DNA of 64,000 nucleotides from Psychrobacter sanguinis (GTDB taxonomy: Bacteria; Pseudomonadota; Gammaproteobacteria; Pseudomonadales; Moraxellaceae), in contig NZ_CP085990.1 of NCBI RefSeq assembly GCF_020736705.1, positions 3,224,001 to 3,288,000 of the forward strand, in the 5' to 3' direction. A model generated the notes under the pieces. It was not told the origin of the DNA. It worked only from the letters and a program-made list of their open reading frames with translations, and did not search any database. Position numbers and translations under genes: made by a program. Of the stretch, positions 39,591 to 48,757 are shown one piece after another; the first letter of the stretch is position 1, and each line of letters opens with the position of its first letter.

Positions 39591-39966
39591 GGTAAACTCC
39601 TATTTGTCTTCTTTAGTTTACCAAGCTTTTGTCTACGGTTTTTTCAGCATACATCAGTTATTGCTACCCAGAACGCTTTATGCATGTCATTTTTGGCAGC
39701 ATCTATAAGTATTGCGATAAGCTGGTGCTTAAACGACTTACCTTTAAACCACTTTCGTGATATTTCATATTTGTACGACTTAATGCTTGCTAACTGATCT
39801 ACCTCTTCGCCTTTAAAAGTCTCTTCAGTAGTTAAACTAAGGTGCAATTTGACTATCAACTCATTTAAAGCTGCACATAATTCTGTGTCTAACACTGATG
39901 TGGCACACTCCAAAGCAATCTTTAAATCAGATAAATCGATAATTACCATGTCTTCAACTGAATCTG

Positions 39967-40479
39967 TCATAGCATACGACCTCGTGAACGATCGAAAGTA
40001 GACTGTGATATGCCAACCCGCTCTAGATAATCAGCAATTGTGAACTTGTTTTTTCCTAAAATACTGTTCCACTCATCTTGCTTTAACTGCCTTTTTAGTA
40101 CCTTATATATCTCAACATGACATAGGTTTGATCTCTTTCTAGAAATTGCCTGTAAAACGCTCAATGTTTCAATCACTAAGTTAACTTTTAGATTTTTAAT
40201 CTTACTCCAACTAATAATCTCTAACTTACTACCCAGAAGCTTTTGAGAAAGGGATTCTTTTTTTAATAGCACTAGTAGACCAAAGTTATTAGCTAACCAG
40301 TAGGATCCTTTAACTTTCTGGTGAAGAGCAATGGGTTGTTGTATTAGATATTGCAATAGGTGGCAATGCTTGTCGCGGGTAATCTCATTGACCAAATGAT
40401 ATTGATATAGTTTATATAGCTCATTTATAGATTCATCTATCAAAATATTTTGCTTCGCCAGCCAGGACAATCTAACCAT
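39967..40479 (-). CDS. Small first protein of the recombinase trio (GmtX-like)
   Basis: 170-aa protein of unknown function. The ATG at 40479 is preferred over a GTG at 40488. It ends FTIADYLERVGISQSTFDRS, which reads like a helix-turn-helix, so it may bind DNA. Its stop overlaps the ATG of the recombinase gene. Size and position before two big recombinase-like genes match the small member of gamma-Mobile-Trio modules; that identification is inference. The frame is intact and its promoter should lie in the gene-poor region before it. Confidence 0.6.
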   Translation of the reverse strand: MVRLSWLAKQNILIDESINELYKLYQYHLVNEITRDKHCHLLQYLIQQPIALHQKVKGSYWLANNFGLLVLLKKESLSQKLLGSKLEIISWSKIKNLKVNLVIETLSVLQAISRKRSNLCHVEIYKVLKRQLKQDEWNSILGKNKFTIADYLERVGISQSTFDRSRGRML

Positions 40480-40765
40480 TTTTGTCACTTTAAAATCCTT
40501 TTACTAAACCTTACTGACCTAAAAAACAAACCAACAATATCAATATTACTTAACAGCTCAATAAAAAACACTACCTAGAAAAGCTTTGTACTACATGTTG
40601 TATATATATGAAGCCTTTTAATTATGTGTATTATAGTGAGCATAGCTCTTATTCATAAGCACTGTAGATTAAGTATTACTTAAATATTAAAATATATTAT
40701 TTTTTGTATGTTTAGTAAGTTAAGAAACAACAGTCCATTTTTACACTACATGAAGTACTGAACAT

Positions 40766-40795
40766 AAAATCTTATTAAAGTAAGAATAAGATTTT
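40766..40795. repeat. 11-bp perfect inverted repeat
   Basis: AAAATCTTATT and AATAAGATTTT enclose the 8-base loop AAAGTAAG. It lies 46 bases before the larger hairpin at 40842. It could be a terminator read from either strand, or a protein-binding site. Confidence 0.5.
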
Positions 40796-40841
40796 GGCAT
40801 TTCTACTTTTTATTACGTGATACAAGTTATTTAGAGGTTTT

Positions 40842-40890
40842 AATCGAAAAAAGGCATCAATGCTTCAAACATTGATGCCTTTTTTCGATT
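40842..40890. terminator. 21-bp perfect hairpin, bidirectional terminator-like
   Basis: The stem begins AATCGAAAAAAGGCATCAATG, loop CTTCAAA, and closes perfectly. The A-tract and T-tract flank a GC-containing core, so it can work as a terminator in both directions. It shares the core GCATCAATG with the hairpin at 41201. Confidence 0.7.
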
Positions 40891-41200
40891 AATAATAGAC
40901 TAATTTTTTATTTATATATCAGTAGCATAAATATAGGTGCTGTTTATTGAACTCATAAGGAATATAGAACTTTGTTAATGATATCTTTGCCATTTAATGT
41001 TCCTTGCTAAGCTAAATATATGTGAACCTTTTAAAGGGGTATGTTTTTGTAGACCTATCTATTTATTTATTATTTCAGTCAAAGAGTACGAAAGATTATT
41101 TGGCAGGCCTGTTAATATAGTAAGTTTATTGTGATCGGTATAAAACTAAGGCAAGATAATTACAAATACAGTTAAAAGGTCTCAATAATATATTTGGAGC

Positions 41201-41234
41201 AAAAAAGCATCAATGCTTAGCACTGATGCTTTTT
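41201..41234. terminator. Second terminator-like hairpin with the same core
   Basis: AAAAAAGCATCAATG and CACTGATGCTTTTTT pair with one mismatch around a short loop and end in a T-tract. The core GCATCAATG matches the hairpin 360 bases upstream. No gene ends nearby. Confidence 0.65.
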
Positions 41235-41464
41235 TTTATTAGGATAACTTTAACAGTGAACAGAACAATCTCACCACTGCGTTTTATAGATGCAAAATTT
41301 AAAACCGCAGTTGTTATTCTGCTGACTATTCGTGGGCTTAACTAATACCTTGGCTATCTGCTATTTACACTCTGCTGTCTCTAGCTGATAGTAATGGCGA
41401 ATTATTTTAATGTCAAAGATCAGGTAGGCTAAATAAGGTACTCCCCAATGTCTAGACCAAATTA

Positions 41465-42208
41465 TCATAAAATTAAGATAGAGTTGGGTTGATAAAACGA
41501 TTTATTATCCGAACTATTGTTAGCCAGATAAACCTGTGCAGGAGTATGGTAATCGAGCGACTGATGTAAACGCTCATGATTGTAAAACTCGAAATACTCT
41601 TTCAAACCTGCTCTTGCCTGACTGACTGTCTCAAACTGTCGCAAATACACGCATTCATACTTCACTGACCGCCAAAGCCTTTCCACAAAGATATTATCCA
41701 GTGCCCTACCGCGACCATCCATACTGATAGCAATACCCTGCTCAATGAGCGGTCTGGTAAATCTTGGGCTGGTAAACTGAGAGCCTTGATCTGTATTAAA
41801 AATCTCACAGCGTAACCCATTGTGCAATAAGCTGCTCACCGTATCCACGCAGAAATCCGCCTCAAGCGTGGTAGATAGCGACCAGTCTAGAACATAACGA
41901 CTGTACCAATCTATCACCGCCATCAAATATACGAAGCCCTTGGCTAGGCGAATATAGGTGATATCAGTACTCCACACTTGATTACAACGGCTAATCGGTA
42001 CATGCCTAAGCAAGTACGGGTAAACTTGATGCTCAGAGTTAGGCTTACTCGTGTTAGGATGCTGATAAATAGCGTCTAGCCCCATTTGCCGTAGTAAGCG
42101 CCTAACTCGCTTTTCTCCCACTTGATAGCCTAGTTGCCTCAAATACGCTGTCATGCGTTTAACCCCATAAAATGGGGTCTTGGTGTACTGCTGGTCAAGC
42201 AGGTTCAT
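41465..42208 (-). CDS. IS3-family OrfB transposase (type c)
   Basis: 247 codons are visible from the first ATG. The real product is an OrfAB fusion made by -1 frameshifting at an A8G run (about 42358-42366), which adds an N-terminal segment containing VRKQCELLSINRSSLYYQPK. The DDE core is VWSTDITYIRLAKGFVYLMA, EIFNTDQGSQFTS and DNIFVERLWRSVKYE. Confidence 0.92.
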   Translation of the reverse strand: MNLLDQQYTKTPFYGVKRMTAYLRQLGYQVGEKRVRRLLRQMGLDAIYQHPNTSKPNSEHQVYPYLLRHVPISRCNQVWSTDITYIRLAKGFVYLMAVIDWYSRYVLDWSLSTTLEADFCVDTVSSLLHNGLRCEIFNTDQGSQFTSPRFTRPLIEQGIAISMDGRGRALDNIFVERLWRSVKYECVYLRQFETVSQARAGLKEYFEFYNHERLHQSLDYHTPAQVYLANNSSDNKSFYQPNSILIL

Positions 42209-42339
42209 CAGGGTAATATCAAGCTCGCTGATGGGCTTTGGCTGATAGTACAGACTTGAGCGGTTGATACTGAGTAATTCACATTGCTTACGAACACTAA
42301 AATCCTTGTTGTCAGGTTCTAGCAGTTGTTTACGAGTGC

Positions 42340-42630
42340 TCAGGGTAGCTGTAAGGACTTTTTTTTAAGCCAGTCTCTTTCGCTTATAACTTGCCCTAGC
42401 TGCCTATGTAGTTCATCGATAATAGCTTGCTGGGCTTGTTCGTTGGCTTGCTGTTTGGTATTGAATGCAGTAGGGATAACTGCCAAAGCCTGCTTTTTCC
42501 AGTTGCTGATTTGGGTTGCATGAACCCCATATTCTGTGGTTAACTCGTTGAGGGTCTTGTGTTCTTTGATGGCTTCAACGGCGACTTTGCTTTTAAATTC
42601 AGCATTGTGACGCTTACGTACTTTTGTCAT
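42340..42630 (-). CDS. IS3-family OrfA (type c)
   Basis: 96-aa helix-turn-helix protein (RHNAEFKSKVAVEAIKEHKT, LNELTTEYGVHATQISNWKK) ending at the A8G slippery run with ISERDWLKKKS, the standard IS3 junction. Confidence 0.92.
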   Translation of the reverse strand: MTKVRKRHNAEFKSKVAVEAIKEHKTLNELTTEYGVHATQISNWKKQALAVIPTAFNTKQQANEQAQQAIIDELHRQLGQVISERDWLKKKSLQLP

Positions 42631-42711
42631 TAGATAGACCTCTTTTTCTAAAGGTTATTCTATCTTATTTGCTACAATTTTTTGGTCTAGTTTTCCGGGA
42701 GTATTATAAAA

Positions 42712-43052
42712 CATGCGCTAATACTTCTGACTGTAATATAATGTTGAACAAGCTCTTTGAGCCTTGAGGAGGCTACCTCTTTTTGAAATACACTCTATAA
42801 GATATCTAATTTTAGATGTTATTCGGTATATACCTTCTTGAGAAGAGCATTCTTAACCTCTATTTCTTTGAGAAAAAAGATTAGTGAGGCATCCATACCG
42901 CCGTACTTTCTTCTCTATTAATAGAAAGTAGAAATCTCATGCTGATATTTTAGTAGTTGGATATTCCTAATCAAATAGTGGTCTATTATCCAACTACAGG
43001 TAGCACTTGAATGGTTGCTCTAGGATATTCCTTAAAGAAACTACTTAATGTT
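42712..43052. other. Gene-free stretch before the Sel1 remnant
   Basis: No coding frame is supported. Two inverted repeats are visible: ACTTTCT/AGAAAGT (42905-42911, 42923-42929) and GTAGTTGGATA/TATCCAACTAC (42953-42963, 42987-42997). Either could form a hairpin downstream of the minus-strand Sel1 remnant. Confidence 0.45.
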
Positions 43053-43227
43053 TTAGAGTGTTATTAGATCGAGGTTATGTCTCGCGTCTGCATGCCCTTG
43101 ACCAGCGGCTTCTATATACCATTTAGCAGCCTTTTCAAGATCTGTAATACCTGCAACACCTGTATGATACATTACCCCCATATTAAATTGAGCATCAACA
43201 TAACCCTGATTGGCAGACTTCAAATAC
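43053..43227 (-). pseudogene. 3' remnant of a Sel1-repeat protein gene
   Basis: The last 57 codons of a Sel1-like (TPR-type) repeat protein survive: SANQGYVDAQFNMGVMYHTG, then AAKWYIEAAGQGHADARHNL. The repeat signature A-A-x-W-Y-x-x-A-A is clear. The 5' part is missing because an IS3-family element abuts it at 43228, and the DNA beyond that element does not continue the gene. Confidence 0.75.
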
Positions 43228-43293
43228 TGATGTATGCTGAAAAAACCGTAGACAAAAGCTTGGTAAACTAAAGAAGACAAATAGGAGTTTACC

Positions 43294-43593
43294 ATGACTA
43301 AGAAAGTTAAGAGATATAGTGAAGAATTTAAAGCAGAAGCGGTCAAAGCAATAGAAAATAATGGTGGCAATGTCAGTGCCACAGCAAGGCAGTTAGGGCT
43401 ACCAATGCAAACGCTAGCTAATTGGCAACGGAAAGCTAATCAAGGTAAGCTCAAAGGTACTAAACAGTTTGATTCTGAATTAATGGCCGTTATTGAAGAG
43501 AATAAGCGTTTAAAGCGAGAGTTAAAGATTGCACAAGAAGAGCGAGAGATACTAAAAAAGGCCACGGCGTACTTTGCAAGGAACGGTCAGTAA
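43294..43593 (+). CDS. IS3-family OrfA (type b), copy 2
   Basis: 99 aa, identical to the OrfA at 39291-39590. Ends at the A6G slippery run before orfB. Confidence 0.92.
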   Translation: MTKKVKRYSEEFKAEAVKAIENNGGNVSATARQLGLPMQTLANWQRKANQGKLKGTKQFDSELMAVIEENKRLKRELKIAQEEREILKKATAYFARNGQ

Positions 43594-43640
43594 GGTACGC
43601 CTTTATTGACCATCACAAATATGAATTTAGCATTACCAGC

Positions 43641-44459
43641 ATGTGTAAAATCCTTGATATCAAACCATCAAGCTACTATGACTGGACGAAGCGTGATATC
43701 AGTACTCAGCAAATACATCGTAATCACTGTGAGCTACTTGTTAAAGCTGCTCACAGTGAGACTAAAGAGCGATATGGTTATCAGCGTCTACACGCACACT
43801 TAAGTGAACAAGGGCACGATGTCAGCAAGTATATGGTACGTAGTATCAAGGAAGAACATGACATCAAATGTAGACGTCATAAGCGCTTTAAAGTGACAAC
43901 GGACTCAGGCCATAACAAGCGAATCTATCCTAATTTGCTTAAACAACAATTTGGCGTCAATCGTCCTAATTGTGCATGGGTCAGTGATATCACCTATATT
44001 TGGACAGATGAGGGTTGGCTTTATTTGGCAGGTGTTAAAGACTTGTATACCAAAGAATTGGTTGGCTACGCTATCGATAAACGTATGAAGGCTGATTTAG
44101 TCTGTAAGGCCTTAAATAAAGCGATCAAGGATAAACAACCTAGCCAAGGTCTTATTGTGCATTCAGATAGAGGTAGTCAGTACTGTAGCGATGATTATCG
44201 CACAATCATCAGTAAACACGGTTTTAAAGGTTCAATGAGTGCGAAAGGTAATTGTTTCGACAATGCACCAATAGAGAGCTTCTGGGGCGTCTTAAAGAAT
44301 GAGTTGGTATATCATCATAATTATAGAACTCGATTTGAGGCTATTAACAGTATCATCAAATATATTGAGTTAGATTACAACCAAACGAGGATTCAGCAAG
44401 ATTTAGGTATGAGATCGCCAAGACAGGTTTGGGTTGATTTCTACCGTCAGGCTGCGTAA
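43641..44459 (+). CDS. IS3-family OrfB transposase (type b), copy 2
   Basis: 272 visible codons, identical to the protein at 38425-39243, with the complete DDE core. Expected to be made as an OrfAB fusion by -1 frameshifting. Confidence 0.92.
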   Translation: MCKILDIKPSSYYDWTKRDISTQQIHRNHCELLVKAAHSETKERYGYQRLHAHLSEQGHDVSKYMVRSIKEEHDIKCRRHKRFKVTTDSGHNKRIYPNLLKQQFGVNRPNCAWVSDITYIWTDEGWLYLAGVKDLYTKELVGYAIDKRMKADLVCKALNKAIKDKQPSQGLIVHSDRGSQYCSDDYRTIISKHGFKGSMSAKGNCFDNAPIESFWGVLKNELVYHHNYRTRFEAINSIIKYIELDYNQTRIQQDLGMRSPRQVWVDFYRQAA

Positions 44460-44505
44460 TTAAAATCTCCCAAGTTTAGGTGTACGGATTTGACGGCAGG
44501 GGTCA

Positions 44506-45539
44506 GTTTCAGCTATCACGGATTAGATATAGATTTCATTCAGCCTATAACTTCAGAAAGTATTTATATTATTACTAAAAATGAAATTTTAGAAACTATT
44601 ATACCTGCCTCCTCTCCTGTTCCTAATCCTTCAGCTTTTGAAACCACTCTAGTTGTTGCAAATAGTAAGCAGTCCAGTATCGAATTGCCAATTTGTGTAG
44701 GTAACAAAAACAAGCTGCTAGGTATCATCACAATTGACTCAGATAATGAATATTTCAATATAGGTGATGAAGTTCATGTTACGGCCTCCATCAACCAAGA
44801 AAAACTTTTAAGTATCACAGCTTCAGTTGCAGGTAAAACCGTTGCATCAAGCATCCTAAATCCATTATCAAATGAAGAGCTTACTGAAACTGAGTCTAGA
44901 TTATTGAAAGCCAAACAAGCCTTTAATCAAGACTTATTAGACTATAAGGGACGACCAAGAATACATGTAGTAAAAGCATATGCGGATGCCGCTTTAGATG
45001 CCGGTGCGTATGAACTTGCTGCAGAGCTATACCAAGGCATTGAAAGAATGGATAGTACCTATGATTATTCAACGACTATATGCTATGCATATGCTAGAGC
45101 TGGACGGCCTAATTTAGCTAATGAGTGGGCTAATTTAGCTTATAAACGCAAGCCTAATGCTGTTAATGCATATAACTTATCCTGTAGATATTCTGGTCCT
45201 GAGCAAGAGAAATATCTTAGATTAGCGCTTGAACATGATCCTTCATACGATAGTGCTTTGATTGTATTGGGTCGCATTCTGCATAGCAGAGGAGATAAAG
45301 AAGGTCGTGAATTACTTGAGAAAGCTAAAAATAATATAATGTCTGGCTATGACTTTGGATATATTGACTATGATGAAGCTGAAGACCTTCTAAAAATAAG
45401 TCGTATACTGAATGATGATGATACAAAACGTAAAGCTGAAAAGTTGATTGAAGAAATTAAAAGTAAGGAAAAATCATCTGTATACTCTGATAATAATCTT
45501 GTACAAACAAAAAATAATAATAACTTACTTAATAAATAG
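44506..45539 (+). pseudogene. Hsp70-like protein with TPR tail, 5' truncated
   Basis: About 344 codons remain. The first ~100 look like the beta-sandwich substrate-binding domain of an Hsp70/DnaK relative: an IPASSPVPNPSAFETTLVVA segment, then SSIELPICVG, LLGIITID and DEVHVTASINQEKLLSITAS. A helical part and TPR-like repeats follow (AYADAALDAGAYELAAELYQ, CYAYARAGRPNLANEWANLA). The N-terminal actin-like ATPase domain is gone: the IS3-family copy ends at 44505 and the frame continues into it. It ends 8 bases before a UvrD-like helicase gene, so the two form an operon. The Hsp70 assignment rests on motif resemblance; I could not run a profile search. Confidence 0.6.
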
Positions 45540-46289
45540 AGGTTCCTATGGCTTGGTGGATACCGTTTAATAAACTCAGAGATAGACAGACACGCTATAT
45601 TAATGAAATGCTTAAGTCAGTTAGGGAAGGTAAAAAGACCGTTTACTGGGTTCAAGGCTTTGCGGGTACTGGTAAGACGACTGTCCTAGCTAACTTAGCA
45701 GTTAAACTAAGGGCAGATCGAAAGTCTTTGGGAGTTCGTGAGACTTATTGCTTTATTACGTATACTCATGCCATGAAAGAACTGATAAAGAAGACATTTG
45801 TTGCAGAGAATAAAGGCTTTATAAACATTCAAACACATACGAAATTTTTAAGGGACCAAAAGAAGTATGACTTTGTATTTCTCGATGAGGTACAAGACAT
45901 TAGTCCTAATGATTTAAACAGAATAAAAGCTCTTTCGAACTTCTTATTTATAGCTGGTGACTGCGAACAAAGTATTTATCAGGGAAGCGCTGAAGAAACT
46001 CAAATCGATGAAATCTTTAAACCCAATAAGCTTGTTTTTACAGAGATTCTAAGACTAACAAAATCCATGAGAGACTTAGCCAAAAAAATACTTCCTGATA
46101 GCAGAATTAATGAAGGCTCTCCAGAAAATACAAATGGCGATAATACACCCTTAATTGTTGAGTTTGACAGTGAGGCATCTGAATTTAGCTGGATTGCTGA
46201 TAATGCGGTTCAGCGCGCAGCGCCAGGCAGCCCGAGTTGCATATTATTCACACACCATTCAGATATTAAAAAATTCTTTTATCAAATAT

Positions 46290-47479
46290 CTCTGCACACG
46301 ACAAAAAAACAAAAAAGTCTGTTAAAGCAAAGGCATAATAGTAATTTTCAAGACGAATCAGACCATGCCAAACTTTAACAGACTTAGTGAAACTTTAACC
46401 CAAAACCTGAGTATGAACAAGGCAAGAATCACATGTTTGAGCCTAATGATAATAGCCCTGATTACTGCTCAAAGCAGTAATCTTAAAAAAATAGCAAGAC
46501 ACCTTCCTAAGGGTGGTAAAACCGACAGTCACTATCGCAGACTACAGCGATTTTTTGCCGAAGCGAGGACAGACTACGATCAACTGGCTTTAATGATATA
46601 TCGACTATTTAGGCTAGGCAAAGTCACCTTAACCATTGACCGTACCAACTGGAAATGGGGTAAAAGTAACCTCAACATCTTTATGCTAGGGGTGGTATAT
46701 AAAGGGATAGCCATCCCCTTATACTGGCAAATGCTAGATAAGCGAGGTAATACAAACCATCTTGAACGCTGTGAACTTATTGAGCGGTTTATCAAACAAT
46801 TTGGCAAAGATAACCTTGAGATGATAGTAGCGGACAGAGAGTTTGTTGGCGAAAAATGGTTTAACTGGCTCACCAATAATCACATACCCTTTGCCATACG
46901 GATTAAGAAGAACAGTAAAGTTAAGAATCATCATGGCAAGTTGGTACAGATTAAAGAATTATTTCGCCATGTTAGCCATCAAGAAACATATCGACATGGG
47001 CGAATACTGACTGTCGATGGTTGTTTGGTTCGAGTATTTGCCAAGCGTGATAAAGACTATGATTTAGTGATTGTGGCAACCAATCAACTAGAAACAGTGG
47101 ATGCGATGACAAGCTATGCTAAGCGTTGGGAAATTGAGACTTTATTTGCTTGTCTAAAGGGGCGTGGCTTTAATCTTGAAGATACCCACTTAACCCATCT
47201 TGATCGGGTCAGTAAATTAGTCGCAGTGAACGCCTTAGCATTTTGTTGGGCTTATCATGTCGGTATTTATAAAGACAAAGATAAGCCGTTAAAACGCAAG
47301 TTAAAGTCAAACGCTCGACCTCAAGCCAGTTTGTTTGCGCTTGGCCTGGATTTATTGATCGAAGGTCTTCGCTTGGTGTTTTTTAACAATGATAAGACTG
47401 TATTTCGACAGTTAGTTAGCTTTTTAACCCCTAAACCTATGAAAATCGGGTGGGGATGATTTTTTTGTCGTGTGCAGAG
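46290..47479 (+). mobile_element. IS4-family insertion sequence
   Basis: 1190 bp with inverted ends CTCTGCACACGACAAAAAAA, flanked by the 9-base repeat ATCAAATAT (46281-46289 and 47480-47488). Inserted in the helicase gene, same direction. Confidence 0.93.
46365..47459 (+). CDS. IS4-family transposase
   Basis: 364-aa DDE transposase. First Asp in TIDRTNWKWG, second in IVADREFVGEKW, and the IS4 signature Y-(2)-R-(3)-E-(6)-K in YAKRWEIETLFACLKGRGFN. Intact and probably active. Only copy in the window. Confidence 0.92.
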   Translation: MPNFNRLSETLTQNLSMNKARITCLSLMIIALITAQSSNLKKIARHLPKGGKTDSHYRRLQRFFAEARTDYDQLALMIYRLFRLGKVTLTIDRTNWKWGKSNLNIFMLGVVYKGIAIPLYWQMLDKRGNTNHLERCELIERFIKQFGKDNLEMIVADREFVGEKWFNWLTNNHIPFAIRIKKNSKVKNHHGKLVQIKELFRHVSHQETYRHGRILTVDGCLVRVFAKRDKDYDLVIVATNQLETVDAMTSYAKRWEIETLFACLKGRGFNLEDTHLTHLDRVSKLVAVNALAFCWAYHVGIYKDKDKPLKRKLKSNARPQASLFALGLDLLIEGLRLVFFNNDKTVFRQLVSFLTPKPMKIGWG

Positions 47480-47968
47480 ATCAAATATATAAATCTCAAA
47501 ATATATCTCCAGCTGGACCTTTTGAAGACGTTAATCTAAATGACCATAATACTAAACTTGACTATAGGCAAGTTAATGGCTATTTCAAACGTCACAAGCT
47601 ACCTTATAGGTATTTAGGTAATAGCTTTGGCGAATTGGACGAAAGTGATAAGCAGCCTATTGTTTTTATCATGACCTACCATAGCTCAAAAGGGTTAGAT
47701 TTCGATACAGTTTACGTTCCTCAATTGACTATTAACAAGCAGATAGTACTTCCACACGTTTTAGAAAAATCTCCAGGCTTAGATCAAAGGCTTTTATTTG
47801 TTGCTGTAACTCGGAGTCGTAAGGACCTATTCTTAACCTATAGTGGGAAAGCATCTCATAAATACATCACCGATTTACCAGCTGGTAGCTATGAGAAAAT
47901 TGAAAACCCACATTTAGTAGATGATGATGAAGAAGACGATTGGGATATATTCTAATGGAAAATAATAA

Positions 47969-48757
47969 GGTGGTGGTTCAAAAAGTAGGCTGAAAAAAAA
48001 CAGGCTGAGAAATTGATAAAATAGTGAAATGCAAATCACACTATACATCAAATGCCCAGCCTGTCTAAGTGACAGTATAAAGAAAAATGGCTTCAAAAGC
48101 TATGGTAAACAAAACTATAAATGCAAAGACTGCAAACGGCAGTTTATTGGCGACCATGCCTTAACGTACCAAGGCTGTCACTCCCAAAAAGATAGCAAAA
48201 TACGCCATCTTATGGTTCGAGGCAGTGGCATAAAAGACATCGCTTGCGTTGAGAGAATCAGCAAAGGCAAAGTACTGGCCACCCTAAAAAAGTGTCACTA
48301 CCAAATAACCCCCAAGCAAAGGCAATACGACTGTCTTGAAGTCGATGAGCTTTGGACATTCGTAGGCAAGAAGACCAACAAACAATGGCTAATTTATGCC
48401 TATCACCGTGACACAGGTGAAATTGTTGCCTATGTGTGGGGAAAACGAGACCTTAACACTGTCAAAAAGCTTAAAGCTAAACTGCAAGCCTTAGGCGTAA
48501 GTTGTGCTAGAATCGCTAGTGATACCTGGGATAGCTTTGTTACCGGTTTTAAGGGCTTTACCCAAGTCATTGGCAAGTTTTTCACGGTCGGTATTGAAGG
48601 TAATAATTGCACTATCAGACATCGAGTAAGGCGAGCATTTAGGCGAAGTTGTAACTTTTCTAAAAAGCTGGAAAATCACTTTAAAGCCTTTGATTTAGCT
48701 TTCTTTTACATCAATCATGGATATGTCTAATGTCAGCCTACTTTTTGAACCACCACC
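47969..48757 (+). mobile_element. IS1-family insertion sequence, copy 2
   Basis: 789 bp, same ends and protein as the copy at 18939-19727, flanked by AATAATAA (47961-47968 and 48758-48765). It separates the first five codons of the 680-aa gene from the rest. Confidence 0.95.
48029..48730 (+). CDS. IS1-family transposase (single ORF), copy 2
   Basis: 233 aa, identical to the protein at 18999-19700, with the zinc ribbon and DDE-type core complete. Confidence 0.93.
   Translation: MQITLYIKCPACLSDSIKKNGFKSYGKQNYKCKDCKRQFIGDHALTYQGCHSQKDSKIRHLMVRGSGIKDIACVERISKGKVLATLKKCHYQITPKQRQYDCLEVDELWTFVGKKTNKQWLIYAYHRDTGEIVAYVWGKRDLNTVKKLKAKLQALGVSCARIASDTWDSFVTGFKGFTQVIGKFFTVGIEGNNCTIRHRVRRAFRRSCNFSKKLENHFKAFDLAFFYINHGYV

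Larger units (their letters stand above)
38379..39656 (-). mobile_element. IS3-family insertion sequence type b, copy 1
   Basis: 1278 bp. Ends TGACCCCTGCCG and TGATGTATGCTG are related, both continuing to A-rich DNA and CCGTA. Flanked by GTT (38376-38378 and 39657-39659), the 3-base duplication of IS3 elements. It contains orfA and orfB, and its proteins are identical to those of the copy at 43228-44505. Confidence 0.93.
36266..39970 (-). pseudogene. Tyrosine recombinase of the trio (GmtY-like), broken by an IS3-family element
   Basis: The gene runs 39970-39657 and continues at 38375-36266. Removing the 1278-bp IS and one copy of its GTT duplication gives 808 codons (807 aa) in one frame, reading FWVAIT-FYHSLLLKAHGK across the joint. 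The C-terminal half is a tyrosine recombinase: LTGTRPNNKLPNAKSL (Arg), YGVRHFVRVNLERQG (variant of H-x-x-R), VIGHEKNEEQALHSYSSVS (His and Tyr). Residues about 125-190 form a basic, low-complexity linker (KKPSKPKTKSKSSGTDKDK). Its ATG overlaps the stop of the small upstream gene. The 3' piece still has an open frame of 712 codons starting with GTG in the IS end, so a protein lacking 104 residues could be made. Confidence 0.75.
40489..41433. other. Gene-free AT-rich region between trio operon and IS element
   Basis: No coding frame is convincing. The region holds three strong hairpins, annotated separately, and is otherwise AT-rich. It could contain the trio promoter, an element end, or one or two short RNA genes ending at the hairpins. 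Confidence 0.5.
41434..42708 (-). mobile_element. IS3-family insertion sequence type c, copy 1
   Basis: 1275 bp with ends TAAGGTACTCCC and TATAATACTCCC (outer parts of the inverted repeats), flanked by AAA (41431-41433 and 42709-42711). It carries orfA and orfB, and the proteins are identical to the copy at 50662-51936. Inserted in non-coding DNA. Confidence 0.92.
43228..44505 (+). mobile_element. IS3-family insertion sequence type b, copy 2 (no target duplication)
   Basis: 1278 bp, same ends and proteins as the copy at 38379-39656 but in the opposite direction. The flanking triplets are TAC (left) and GTT (right), so there is no duplication. Both flanks are gene fragments (Sel1 on the left, Hsp70-like on the right), which points to an IS-mediated deletion or recombination here. 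Confidence 0.92.
45548..47955 (+). pseudogene. Compact UvrD-like superfamily I DNA helicase, broken by an IS4 element
   Basis: Pieces 45548-46289 and 47489-47955 join to 403 codons (402 aa) when the 1190-bp IS and one copy of ATCAAATAT are removed, reading FFYQI-YKSQNISPAG across the joint. Visible helicase motifs are Walker A GFAGTGKTT (37-45), motif II FLDEVQDIS (about 111-119), motif III-like FLFIAGDCEQSIYQ, motif V MTYHSSKGLDFDTVYVP and motif VI LLFVAVTRSRKDLFL. At about 400 aa it is much shorter than UvrD (720 aa) and lacks the 1B and 2B subdomains. Its stop overlaps the start of the next gene (TAATG). As it stands only separate halves can be made. Confidence 0.85.
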
